Assembly (NCBI GenBank): GCA_030649895.1
Contig: JAUSEX010000025.1
Coordinates: 1 to 46,902, forward strand
From: Candidatus Omnitrophota bacterium
Lineage (GTDB): Bacteria > Omnitrophota > Gorgyraeia > Gorgyraeales > Gorgyraeaceae
Length of the DNA: 46,902 nt
Reading direction: 5' to 3'
The notes under the pieces were generated by a model. It searched no databases, was not told the DNA's origin, and was given only the letters and a program-made list of their open reading frames with translations. Positions 25,446 through 32,915 of this stretch are shown piece by piece. The translations under genes and the position numbers were made by a program. Numbering within the stretch: the stretch's first letter is position 1; each line of letters begins with the position of its first letter.

Positions 25446-26249
25446 ATGGATATTCAAAAATACATAATAGCCAGGAAAAAAATAATAGATAAAGCCCTGG
25501 ATAAATATCTTCCCCCGGGTTCCCTCAAGCCGCAGATTGTACACAGGGCCATGAGATATTCTGTATTTCCTGGCGGCAAGCGGATAAGACCTATATTTAC
25601 TATCGCGGCATTTGAGGCGTGCGGCGGGAAAGGCGGATCAGCCATACCTGTTGCGTGTGGAATAGAATTGATACATTCTTATACGCTTGTGCATGATGAT
25701 ATGCCGTGCATGGATAACGATGATTTCAGGCGCGGCAAGAAAACGTGCCATAAAAAATTCGGGGAAGATATCGCGCTTCTTGCAGGAGACGGGCTTCTTA
25801 CCCTTGCGTTTCAAGTGATAGCGGAATCAGGGAAAGCGGAAGCGATAAAAGAGATATCGAAAGCAGCTGGGACCTGCGGGGTGATAGGCGGACAGGTAGA
25901 GGATATATTGGCCAAAGGCTCAGGGCCCAGGGCTCAAAGAAAACATATCGAATACATAAATCTTAATAAGACAGCAAAGCTGTTTGAAGTTGCAGTTAGA
26001 TCAGGAGGCATAGTTAAAGGCGCGAGTAAGCGGGAAATAAATGCGCTTGGAAATTTCGGGAGAGATATCGGCCTTACTTTTCAGCTTATGGATGATCTGA
26101 AAGACAGAGATGGCTATGTGAGATCACACGGGGCGTCTCGCGCAAAAGGAAAAGCGGAAATTCTTGCAAAGAGGGCAAAGGATAGCTTGAATATTTTTGG
26201 CAAAAGAGCGGGCCCTCTTTTAAAATTAGCGGATCTCATTAACAGCTAG
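25446..26249 (+). CDS. ispA: Polyprenyl (farnesyl/geranylgeranyl) diphosphate synthase
   Basis: 267 aa, ~25 residues shorter than typical IspA. Motifs are PGGKRIRP, the first aspartate-rich region DDMPCMDNDDFRRG near 90, GGQVEDI near 152, KTAKLFEVAVRSG and the second aspartate motif LMDDLKDRDG near 215. Between GGQVEDI and the KTA helix, three 7-nt units (25917-25937) encode KGSGPRAQ in a loop. It condenses DMAPP/GPP with IPP; dxs follows, making a small isoprenoid pair. The residues before the first DDxxxxD (LVH) do not let me fix the product chain length. No RBS is seen. Confidence 0.9.
   Translation: MDIQKYIIARKKIIDKALDKYLPPGSLKPQIVHRAMRYSVFPGGKRIRPIFTIAAFEACGGKGGSAIPVACGIELIHSYTLVHDDMPCMDNDDFRRGKKTCHKKFGEDIALLAGDGLLTLAFQVIAESGKAEAIKEISKAAGTCGVIGGQVEDILAKGSGPRAQRKHIEYINLNKTAKLFEVAVRSGGIVKGASKREINALGNFGRDIGLTFQLMDDLKDRDGYVRSHGASRAKGKAEILAKRAKDSLNIFGKRAGPLLKLADLINS
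25917..25937 (+). repeat. Heptanucleotide tandem repeat inside ispA
   Basis: Units aggctca, gggccca, gggctca. Exactly 21 nt, so it adds seven codons in frame in a variable loop. Confidence 0.7.
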
Positions 26250-26302
26250 AAACTCGACAATGTCGTTTTTCCGGTTATTTGAGGTAAATAAGGGTAAAGG
26301 TT

Positions 26303-28270
26303 ATGGCGGAAAGATTGTTGGATAATATAAATAGCCTGCTGGATTTGAAAAAGCTGGGCGTTAATCAGCTGCCTGATTTAGCGCAGGAGATCCGGGAGGT
26401 TATTATAAACACCGTAGCTTCTTCCGGCGGGCACTTAGCGTCTAGCCTGGGGGCGGTGGAACTGATAATAGGGGTGCATTACTGCCTGAACGCCCCGGAA
26501 GATGTCATTATCTGGGACGTGGGGCATCAGGCGTATGCCCATAAGATCTTAACGGGAAGAAAAAATAATTTTGCCACGCTTCGTAAGACTGGAGGCCTGA
26601 GCGGTTTTCCAAATAAATACGAAAGCGAGTACGACGTGTTTACAACGGGCCATGGCTCAACCTCTATTTCCACTGCTTTGGGCATAGCGGCGGCGAGAGA
26701 CCTGGAGCAGAAAGATTATAAAGTGGTGGCGGTGATAGGCGACGCATCTCTTGGTGGAGGAATGGCGCTGGAGGCGTTGAATCACGCGGGCCATCTGCAT
26801 AAAAATATGCTGGTTATCCTGAATGATAACAAGATGAGCATATCCAGAAGCGTGGGCGCGCTGAGCAAATATTTGAACAGGATAATCACAGCGCCCGCGT
26901 ACAACAAGATAAAAAAAGACGTAGAGGGCCTTCTTTTAAGGATCCCTCGTTTTGGTTTCAGGGCTATACGTTCAGCGAGAAGATTGGAAGAAGGGCTTAA
27001 AAATCTGCTTGTGCCTGGCATGCTTTTTGAAGAGCTCGGGTTCAGGTATTTTGGTCCTATCGATGGAAACGATGTCGCTACGGTTATAAATACTTTGAAG
27101 AATGTCGTAAACCTGAGCAGCCCTATTTTATTACATGTGGTTACAAAGAAGGGAAAAGGCTATGGTTTCGCGGAAAAAGGCCCTGAAAAATTTCACGGCG
27201 TATCTTCTTTTAATGTGAATACAGGCGAAAAGATGGCGATCGCCGCTAATATGGAAGACGAAGACGTTAAACAGGAAAAAGATTTCACAAAAGCGTTCGG
27301 CGATAAAATAGTAGAAATGGCCAAAGACGATAAAAGGATAGTGGCCATAACAGCTGCCATGCCGGAAGGCACAGGCCTTGATAAATTTGCGAATATTTTT
27401 CCTGATAGATTCTTTGACGTAGGAATGGCTGAGCAGCACGCAGTGGGTTTCGCGGCGGGACTGGCCAGAAAAGGGCTGAAACCCCTGGTCGCTATATACT
27501 CGACGTTTTTACAGCGCTCTTACGACCAGATATTTCATGATGTATGCCTTCAAAATCTCAATGTGGTATTTATGCTGGACCGCTCCGGCTTAGTGGGCGA
27601 AGACGGGCCCACGCATCACGGCGTGTTTGATATAAGCTATATAAGAAATTTTCCGAATATCGTGTCTATGGCGCCGAGAGATGAAGAGGAACTGGACGAT
27701 ATGCTGAGCTGGGCTATGTCTTACGATAAAGGCCCTGTCGCAATAAGATATCCGCGCGGCGCCAGCTACAAATATTGTTCCAGCGAAGTCTCGACGCCAA
27801 AGATAGCGGACAAATCGAAAGCTCCAATAAGCCTGGGCAAAGGAGAATTATTAAAACAGGGCAAAGACGTCACAATAGTAAGCGCAGGCTATATGTCTAA
27901 CGTCGCGCTGGAGGCGTCGGAGTTCTTAGCGAATGAAGGCGTAGACTGCGAAGTCGTAAACGCGAGATTCATTAAACCCATAGACGTAGATTTAATAATG
28001 GGGTCTATTTTAAAAACTGGAAAACTTTTTACGGTGGAAGAAGGCGTTATTGGGGGAGGTTTTGGCTCAGGGGTTTTAGAATTAATTATTGATAAAGTCG
28101 GAAAACATATTATAATTAAAAATATAGCTCTGCCCGATAAGTTTATTGAACATGGAAAGAGAGCTTTATTATTAGATAAGTACGGGCTGTCTAGTCAGAA
28201 GATCAAAGAAACTATAAAGAAGGTTCTCGACTCTTCGCCTGCTGCGGAGCGCTTGAACAACATGTCCTGA
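26303..28270 (+). CDS. dxs: 1-deoxy-D-xylulose-5-phosphate synthase
   Basis: 655 aa. TPP-binding segments are GGHLASSLGAVEL near 40, WDVGHQAYAHKILTGR near 74 and VIGDASLGGGMALEALNHAG near 148; transketolase-like SHGRS-type LDRSGLVGEDGPTHHGVFD near 428 and the C-terminal transketolase domain (KQGKDVTIVSAGYMSNVALEA) follow. It makes DXP from pyruvate and glyceraldehyde-3-P, the first step of the MEP pathway. The last ~15 codons (from LDSSPAAERLNNMS) are encoded by the family A repeat at 28224-28307, so the natural C-terminus has been replaced or extended. Confidence 0.96.
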   Translation: MAERLLDNINSLLDLKKLGVNQLPDLAQEIREVIINTVASSGGHLASSLGAVELIIGVHYCLNAPEDVIIWDVGHQAYAHKILTGRKNNFATLRKTGGLSGFPNKYESEYDVFTTGHGSTSISTALGIAAARDLEQKDYKVVAVIGDASLGGGMALEALNHAGHLHKNMLVILNDNKMSISRSVGALSKYLNRIITAPAYNKIKKDVEGLLLRIPRFGFRAIRSARRLEEGLKNLLVPGMLFEELGFRYFGPIDGNDVATVINTLKNVVNLSSPILLHVVTKKGKGYGFAEKGPEKFHGVSSFNVNTGEKMAIAANMEDEDVKQEKDFTKAFGDKIVEMAKDDKRIVAITAAMPEGTGLDKFANIFPDRFFDVGMAEQHAVGFAAGLARKGLKPLVAIYSTFLQRSYDQIFHDVCLQNLNVVFMLDRSGLVGEDGPTHHGVFDISYIRNFPNIVSMAPRDEEELDDMLSWAMSYDKGPVAIRYPRGASYKYCSSEVSTPKIADKSKAPISLGKGELLKQGKDVTIVSAGYMSNVALEASEFLANEGVDCEVVNARFIKPIDVDLIMGSILKTGKLFTVEEGVIGGGFGSGVLELIIDKVGKHIIIKNIALPDKFIEHGKRALLLDKYGLSSQKIKETIKKVLDSSPAAERLNNMS

Positions 28271-28307
28271 ACTTGTCTAAGGATATTCTTAGAGCGTAGT
28301 CGAGAAG
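28224..28307. repeat. Palindromic repeat, family A, copy 4, overlapping the dxs 3' end
   Basis: It begins TTCTCGACT and ends AGTCGAGAAG, with AACAACATG...GGATATTCTTAGAGCG in the middle. The first ~47 nt are read as the dxs C-terminus. The right arm places GAGAAG exactly 8 nt before the next ATG (28316), the same distance as at purQ. Confidence 0.75.
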
Positions 28308-28315
28308 AATTAGTT

Positions 28316-28519
28316 ATGCCGAAAATAAAAATTGATCCTGAAAAATGCAAAGGATGCGGGCTTTGTGTTTTATATTGCCAGAAAGGCTGCATAAAACAGT
28401 CCAAGCTGCTCAATAAAAAAGGCGCGTATCCTGTTGAAATTATAGAGAAAGACGGATGCACAGGGTGTTCTTTTTGCGCAATCATATGCCCGGATCTATG
28501 CATAACAGTGTATAAATAG
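28316..28519 (+). CDS. 2-oxoacid:ferredoxin oxidoreductase, delta (ferredoxin) subunit
   Basis: 67 aa with two [4Fe-4S] motifs: CKGCGLCVLYCQKGC near residue 10-24 and CTGCSFCAIICPDLC near 46-60. This is the small 8Fe ferredoxin subunit of the four-subunit Kor/Vor type enzymes; the alpha, beta and gamma genes follow in order. It moves electrons from the TPP subunit to an external ferredoxin. Its ribosome-binding candidate is GAGAAG from the family A repeat. Confidence 0.93.
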   Translation: MPKIKIDPEKCKGCGLCVLYCQKGCIKQSKLLNKKGAYPVEIIEKDGCTGCSFCAIICPDLCITVYK

Positions 28520-28554
28520 GATTTTGCCGCCTCGTAGGTGGCAAAGGCGATATT

Positions 28555-29637
28555 ATGGCGAAAAAAGTTTTAATGTGCGGGAATGAAGCGTTAGCAGAGG
28601 CAGCTATAATAGCAGGCTGCAGGTTTTACGCAGGCTATCCAATCACGCCTCAGAATGAAATACCGGCTTACATGTCGAAGCGCATGCTTGAAGCAGGAGG
28701 GGTTTTTCTGCAATCCGAAAGCGAGCTCGCGGCCATAAATATGGTGTTTGGCTCCTCTCTTACAGGCGCCAGGGCGATGACGTCTTCTTCGAGTCCAGGG
28801 ATAAGCTTAAAGCAGGAAGGGATATCTTATCTTGCAGCGTGCGAGCTTCCAGCTGTTATTGTAAATATTATGAGAGGCGGGCCAGGATTAGGCAATATTG
28901 CGCCAAGCCAAAGCGATTATTTTCAGGCTGTTAAAGGCGGAGGCCATGGCGATTATCACCAGATAGTCATTGCGCCTGCGTCTGTGCAGGAGATGGCTGA
29001 TCTTACAATGCTTTCATTTGACCTGGCGGATAAATACAGGATGCCGGTTATGATACTGGGCGATGGAATATTAGGCCAGATGATGGAGCCAGTAGAATTC
29101 AGCCTTCAGCCTTCAGCCTTCAGCCTTCAGCCTAAAGATTGGATACTGGACGGGTGTAAGGGAAGAAAACCCAGGGTTATAAAATCGCTTATTTTGAACG
29201 AGACTGAGCTTGAAAACTTTAATCTGAAATTACAGAAAAGATATAGAGAGATAAAAGATAAAGAGCAGAGGTGCGAAGTTCTGTACGGAGAAGATAGCGA
29301 GATCATGCTTGTTGCTTACGGCACTACGAGCAGGGTTGCTAGAAGCGTTGTGGAAAAACTCCGCAAAATCGGGAAAAAGATCGGTATAATAAGGCCTATA
29401 ACATTATGGCCGTTTCCTGAGAGGACGTTTAAAAAGCTGGAAAAAAGCGTTAAGTCATTTTTAGTTGTAGAAATGAGCTGCGGCCAGATGATAGAGGATG
29501 TAAAACTGGCCATAGATTGCGCGAAGCCTGTGCATTTTTATGGCCGCACAGGCGGGAAAATACCGGATGAAGACGAGATAATAAAAGAGCTTGATGCCAT
29601 TTCCGGTTTTTCCGATCGGAGATCGGATAGAGGTTAA
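28555..29637 (+). CDS. 2-oxoacid:ferredoxin oxidoreductase, alpha subunit (VorB/KorA type)
   Basis: 360 aa. It begins [30 protein letters not shown], then [34 protein letters not shown] and [20 protein letters not shown], standard for the pyrimidine-binding domain of KorA/VorB. The substrate (2-oxoglutarate or branched 2-oxoacids) cannot be fixed by eye. Two repeat insertions modify it: five TTCAGCC units at 29098-29132 encode [12 protein letters not shown] between the two domains, and the family B palindrome (29611-29627) encodes the terminal SDRRSDRG. The beta subunit starts one base after its stop. Confidence 0.92.
   Translation: MAKKVLMCGNEALAEAAIIAGCRFYAGYPITPQNEIPAYMSKRMLEAGGVFLQSESELAAINMVFGSSLTGARAMTSSSSPGISLKQEGISYLAACELPAVIVNIMRGGPGLGNIAPSQSDYFQAVKGGGHGDYHQIVIAPASVQEMADLTMLSFDLADKYRMPVMILGDGILGQMMEPVEFSLQPSAFSLQPKDWILDGCKGRKPRVIKSLILNETELENFNLKLQKRYREIKDKEQRCEVLYGEDSEIMLVAYGTTSRVARSVVEKLRKIGKKIGIIRPITLWPFPERTFKKLEKSVKSFLVVEMSCGQMIEDVKLAIDCAKPVHFYGRTGGKIPDEDEIIKELDAISGFSDRRSDRG
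29098..29132 (+). repeat. Perfect heptanucleotide repeat (TTCAGCC x5) within the alpha-subunit gene
   Basis: Five identical copies in a row, 35 nt. The reverse complement unit is ggctgaa, the same family as the tracts in purL, ispA and before ymdB. Because 7 is not a multiple of 3, loss or gain of one unit would shift the frame. Confidence 0.9.
29611..29627. repeat. Palindromic repeat, family B, copy 3, at the alpha-subunit 3' end
   Basis: TCCGATC GGA GATCGGA. It shares the TCCGATC and GGAGATCGGA pieces with the perfect hairpin at 11651-11690 and is translated as the last residues of the alpha subunit. Confidence 0.7.
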
Positions 29638-29638
29638 A

Positions 29639-30367
29639 ATGGATAAAATTTTTGAAAAACCTGAAAGCATCAGAGATAAAGAAACGCACTATTGCCCGGG
29701 ATGTGGCCATGGGATCGTGCATCGCGTTATATGCGAAGTCGTGGATGATCTTGGTATAAGAGAAAAACTTATAGGCATAGCGCCGGTAGGGTGCGCTGTC
29801 ATAGCGTACGATTACTGGGATTTTGACGTAACAGAGGCGGCGCATGGAAGGGTCCCTGCGGTAGCTACCGGCATAAAGCGGTCGCTTCCTGACAGGATAG
29901 TGTTTGGTTATCAGGGAGACGGAGATCTCGGGGCCATAGGCACGGCTGAGATAATACACGCGGCAAATAGAGGCGAAAATATTACGATCATATTCGTAAA
30001 TAACACTGTATATGGCATGACAGGCGGCCAGATGGCGCCCACTACTTTAATAAAGCAGAAAACCGCTACTACGCCTTCAGGCAGGGAACAGAAGACGCAC
30101 GGCTTTCCTTTAAAGGTATGCGAATTATTATCCGTATTGCCCGGCGTTGCGTACGCAGAAAGGGTTTCTGTTCATAACCCGCAGAATGTTTTAAAGGCCA
30201 AAAAGGCGATAAAAAAGGCGTTTGAAAATCAGATAAAAGGCCTTGGTTTTTCAATTGTGGAGGTGCTTTCTCCGTGCCCTACATATCTTGGGCTTTCTTC
30301 GAAGGATGCGGTAAAATGGGTTGGGGAAGAATTGGTTAAGGAATATCCTCTAGGCGTATTTAGATAA
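29639..30367 (+). CDS. 2-oxoacid:ferredoxin oxidoreductase, beta (TPP) subunit
   Basis: Start at ATG 29639 (242 aa) preceded by AGAGG; in-frame codons upstream lie in the alpha gene. [13 protein letters not shown] near 17 (CPGCGH motif), [18 protein letters not shown], and the TPP-binding [47 protein letters not shown] are diagnostic. It carries out the decarboxylation with the alpha subunit. C-terminal [15 protein letters not shown] is typical. Confidence 0.94.
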   Translation: MDKIFEKPESIRDKETHYCPGCGHGIVHRVICEVVDDLGIREKLIGIAPVGCAVIAYDYWDFDVTEAAHGRVPAVATGIKRSLPDRIVFGYQGDGDLGAIGTAEIIHAANRGENITIIFVNNTVYGMTGGQMAPTTLIKQKTATTPSGREQKTHGFPLKVCELLSVLPGVAYAERVSVHNPQNVLKAKKAIKKAFENQIKGLGFSIVEVLSPCPTYLGLSSKDAVKWVGEELVKEYPLGVFR

Positions 30368-30393
30368 TAACCGGCGCGCAGCGCTATTCACTT

Positions 30394-30933
30394 ATGAGAG
30401 AAGAAATAGTTTTTGCAGGTTTTGGCGGCCAGGGCATCATGTTTATGGGCAAAGCCATTGCTTACGCAGCTATGAATGAAGGTAAGCACGTTACATGGAT
30501 ACCTTCTTATGGCGCAGAGGTAAGGGGCGGCACAGCGTACGCTATGGTGATCATCTCTGACGAGGCTATCGCGTCCCCTCTTATAAAGGAGCCTACGATA
30601 TGCGTTGCCATGAACGGCCCGTCTCTCAGGAAATATGAAATAAAGGTAAAGGCAAAAGGGCTTCTCATAATCAATAAGTCTATCGCGGACAGCGAGGCCA
30701 AAAGAAAAGATATAGAGATTTTAAATATTCCTATTACTGAGCTGGCCCAGGAAGCAGGCGATCACAGGATAGGCAACATGGTTGCCTTGGGCGCTCTTTT
30801 GGGGAGAAAAAAGATTATCTCCCTGGAGTCATTAATAAGCGGGCTTGAAGATATTGTTTCCAGCGCTTATCATAATCTTCTGCCTGTCAATGAAAGAGCG
30901 ATAAGAAAGGGTTTTGAATATGGTTCGCGTTAG
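30394..30933 (+). CDS. 2-oxoacid:ferredoxin oxidoreductase, gamma subunit
   Basis: 179 aa. FAGFGGQGIMFMGKAIAYAAMNEGKHVTWIPSYGAEVRGGTAYAMVIIS is the POR/KOR gamma signature (residues 7-55), and GNMVALGALLG lies near 130. It completes the D-A-B-C operon. No clear RBS. Its last 14 nt overlap gltX. Confidence 0.94.
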   Translation: MREEIVFAGFGGQGIMFMGKAIAYAAMNEGKHVTWIPSYGAEVRGGTAYAMVIISDEAIASPLIKEPTICVAMNGPSLRKYEIKVKAKGLLIINKSIADSEAKRKDIEILNIPITELAQEAGDHRIGNMVALGALLGRKKIISLESLISGLEDIVSSAYHNLLPVNERAIRKGFEYGSR

Positions 30934-32200
30934 GTTTGCGCCAAGTCCAACAGGGTACTTACATATAGGAAGCGCAAGGACCGCTCTTTTTAACTGGCTT
31001 TACGCGAGGTCTCAGGGCGGGGTATTTATTTTAAGGATAGAAGACACCGACCAGAAGCGCTCTAGCGATGTTTTTATGGAAGGAATAATTGCGGATATGA
31101 AATGGCTTGGGCTGAACTGGGACGAAGGCCCGTTTTTTCAGACAAAAAGATTTGACGCTTACAGAGCTTGCGCCCATGAATTACTCGAGAAAGGCCTGGC
31201 GTATAAAGACGGGGAAGCCATTATATTCAAAATACCTGATGTAAAGGTAAAGATACATGATCTCGTGCATGGCGAGATAGAGATGGACAATACCCTTATA
31301 GACGATCTTGTGTTAATGAAATCAGACGGAAGCCCTGCGTATAATTTTGCGTGCGTTGTGGATGACATAGAAATGCAGATAACGCACGTGATCAGAGGCG
31401 ACGATCATATTTCAAATACCAATAAGCAAGTGGCGCTTTATGATGCGCTTGGGATAAGGCCCCCGAAATTCGCGCACATGCCTTTGATACTCGGGCCTGA
31501 CAAGGCGCCCCTGTCAAAGCGTTTTGGAGCGGTTTCAATAACTGATTACCGCGCAATGGGCTATCTTCCGCAGGCGTTGGTGAATTATCTTTCGCTTTTA
31601 GGCTGGTCGCCCGGGGACAATAAAGAATTTATGGGCGCAGAAGAAATCATAAAAAAATTCAGCCTGAAGCGCATAAATAAAACAGGGGCTGAGTTCAATC
31701 TGGATAAATTAAGATGGATCAACGGGGAACACATAAGAAAATTCACCCTGGATGAATTCGTAAAGGCAGGCATGGATTTTATTAAGCCTGAATGCGGCGA
31801 AGCGTGGTTCAGGAAATTCGCAGGGCTTTATCATTCCAGGGTAAAGACCCTGGTAGAATTGAAAGAAGAGTTTGGTATATTTATGTCAGATGATGTGCGG
31901 TATAATGATGATGCGGTGGAAAAGTTTTTGAAAAAAGACAAGGTTTCGGATATACTAAGCGTAACAAGAGAGCGGCTTGAAAAAGTAGACCCTTTCACTC
32001 AAGAAAACATAGAAAAAGAGGCAAGGGCTCTTGTGGCGGAGCTTAAGATAGAAAGCGCTGACCTGATACATCCTCTAAGAGTGGCTGTTACAGGCAAAGC
32101 TGTTTCAGCGGGCGTGTTTGAAGTCCTGGCTCTTTTGGGCAAGGATAAGGTAATAAAAAGACTGGAAAAGGTCATAGGCGCTGGCTATGGAAGAAAATAG
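30920..32200 (+). CDS. gltX: Glutamyl-tRNA synthetase
   Basis: Start at ATG 30920 (426 aa); the upstream TTG 30914 is unneeded. HIGH-type VRFAPSPTGYLHIGSARTALFNWLYAR at the N-terminus, IEDTDQKRS, FACVVDDIEMQITHVIRGDDHISNT near 150, and the KMSKS-type LSKRFGAVS near 200. It charges tRNA-Glu; a non-discriminating form would also charge tRNA-Gln for later amidation. A tRNA-Gln gene lies ~350 nt downstream on the same strand and no glnS is seen. It is ~45 residues shorter than E. coli GltX, mainly in the C-terminal anticodon-binding part. Confidence 0.95.
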   Translation: MVRVRFAPSPTGYLHIGSARTALFNWLYARSQGGVFILRIEDTDQKRSSDVFMEGIIADMKWLGLNWDEGPFFQTKRFDAYRACAHELLEKGLAYKDGEAIIFKIPDVKVKIHDLVHGEIEMDNTLIDDLVLMKSDGSPAYNFACVVDDIEMQITHVIRGDDHISNTNKQVALYDALGIRPPKFAHMPLILGPDKAPLSKRFGAVSITDYRAMGYLPQALVNYLSLLGWSPGDNKEFMGAEEIIKKFSLKRINKTGAEFNLDKLRWINGEHIRKFTLDEFVKAGMDFIKPECGEAWFRKFAGLYHSRVKTLVELKEEFGIFMSDDVRYNDDAVEKFLKKDKVSDILSVTRERLEKVDPFTQENIEKEARALVAELKIESADLIHPLRVAVTGKAVSAGVFEVLALLGKDKVIKRLEKVIGAGYGRK

Positions 32201-32543
32201 AAAATTTGTAAGGATTGAATGGCCGGTTATAATAAAATATAAAACCATAGAAGAGCCTCATATTCAGGATCACATTGTAAGTAAAGATATAAGCGAAGGC
32301 GGCGCCAGATTTATAGTTTACGAACGCCTTATGAAAGGCACAAGATTAGACATTCAGCTCGAAGTGCCTTTTGATTCACTGCCCATATTCGCAAAAGGAG
32401 AAGTTGCCTGGATAAAAAAAGCGGGCGATGAAGATTCAAAGGCTTTTGAGATAGGTGTCGTATTCACAAATGTTGATTCAAAGGAACAAAAGCGCCTCAA
32501 GATGTATATTGAAAGTGAAATAAAGGACAGAAGAAAGACTTAA
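32187..32543 (+). CDS. PilZ domain protein
   Basis: 118 aa. RKFVRIEWPVIIKY near the N-terminus and KDISEGGARF near 33 are the two halves of a PilZ c-di-GMP-binding site (RxxxR-like and D/NxSxxG), then LDIQLEVP, FAKGEVAWIKK and FEIGVVFTNVD complete the barrel. The first motif (RKFVR) has the RxxxR spacing. It overlaps gltX by 14 nt, so it is cotranslated. A diguanylate cyclase that could make its ligand lies in the accessory region at 44466. Confidence 0.88.
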   Translation: MEENRKFVRIEWPVIIKYKTIEEPHIQDHIVSKDISEGGARFIVYERLMKGTRLDIQLEVPFDSLPIFAKGEVAWIKKAGDEDSKAFEIGVVFTNVDSKEQKRLKMYIESEIKDRRKT

Positions 32544-32552
32544 GAGTTTAAC

Positions 32553-32626
32553 TGCCCTCTAGTGCAATGGTAGCACGGCTGGCTCTGGACCAGTTGATTG
32601 TGGTTCGAATCCACAGGGGGCAGCCA
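32553..32626 (+). tRNA. tRNA-Gln (anticodon CTG)
   Basis: Folded by hand. Acceptor TGCCCTC/GGGGGCA is followed by G and an encoded CCA. The D arm is GTGC/GCAC. The anticodon stem GCTGG/CCAGT encloses loop CTCTGGA with CTG at 32585-32587. The T arm TGTGG/CCACA encloses TTCGAAT. It lies 9 nt after the PilZ stop and probably shares the gltX transcript. Its 3' end is the attachment site of the island. Confidence 0.95.
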
Positions 32627-32846
32627 CAGTAATCTCTCGAATTCCAGATGGAGAGATAGTAGAGACCCTGATTAGCGATGCTAGTCAGGGTATTTTTTAT
32701 GTCGCGATGTGTCAAAGAGTTAGGGAAAATATTTTCGCACTGTCATTGCGAGGAGCACCGAAGGCGCAACGAAGCAATCTTTTTCGTTTAAAATAGCCGG
32801 ATAAATCTCGCTATCCTATCTCTTTATCTCCATATCGCGGTTTAGT
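32620..32846. repeat. Left copy of the 227-nt direct repeat (attL)
   Basis: It begins within the tRNA-Gln acceptor stem (GCAGCCA) and runs 227 nt. A gapless match occurs exactly 8,445 nt downstream at 41065-41291; I count about 37 mismatches, with only one in the first 39 nt. It contains a terminator (32665-32698) and a 'cattgcgaggag...cgaagcaatct' palindrome of a type often seen between genes in environmental genomes. Confidence 0.9.
32665..32698 (+). terminator. Rho-independent terminator after tRNA-Gln
   Basis: 12-bp stem (32665-32676 with 32680-32691, one T-G wobble), GAT loop, then ATTTTTT. It ends the gltX/pilZ/tRNA-Gln transcript. The right repeat copy has the same stem with compensating base changes. 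Confidence 0.85.
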
Positions 32847-32915
32847 AAAGGCGTCGTAGTAAATGATTATTAAGGGAGATTATCGCGAGATTATAGCGGA
32901 CTATTTTGGCATTTA

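Noticed and set aside
26250-26275. Terminator between ispA and dxs (CGAC-AAT-GTCG then T5)
   Set aside because: Only a 4-bp stem; dxs continues closely and no separate promoter is seen.
32740-32785. Intergenic palindrome 'cattgcgaggag...cgaagcaatct' as a CRISPR or IS
   Set aside because: It is a single short palindrome within each att repeat; no spacer array or transposase.
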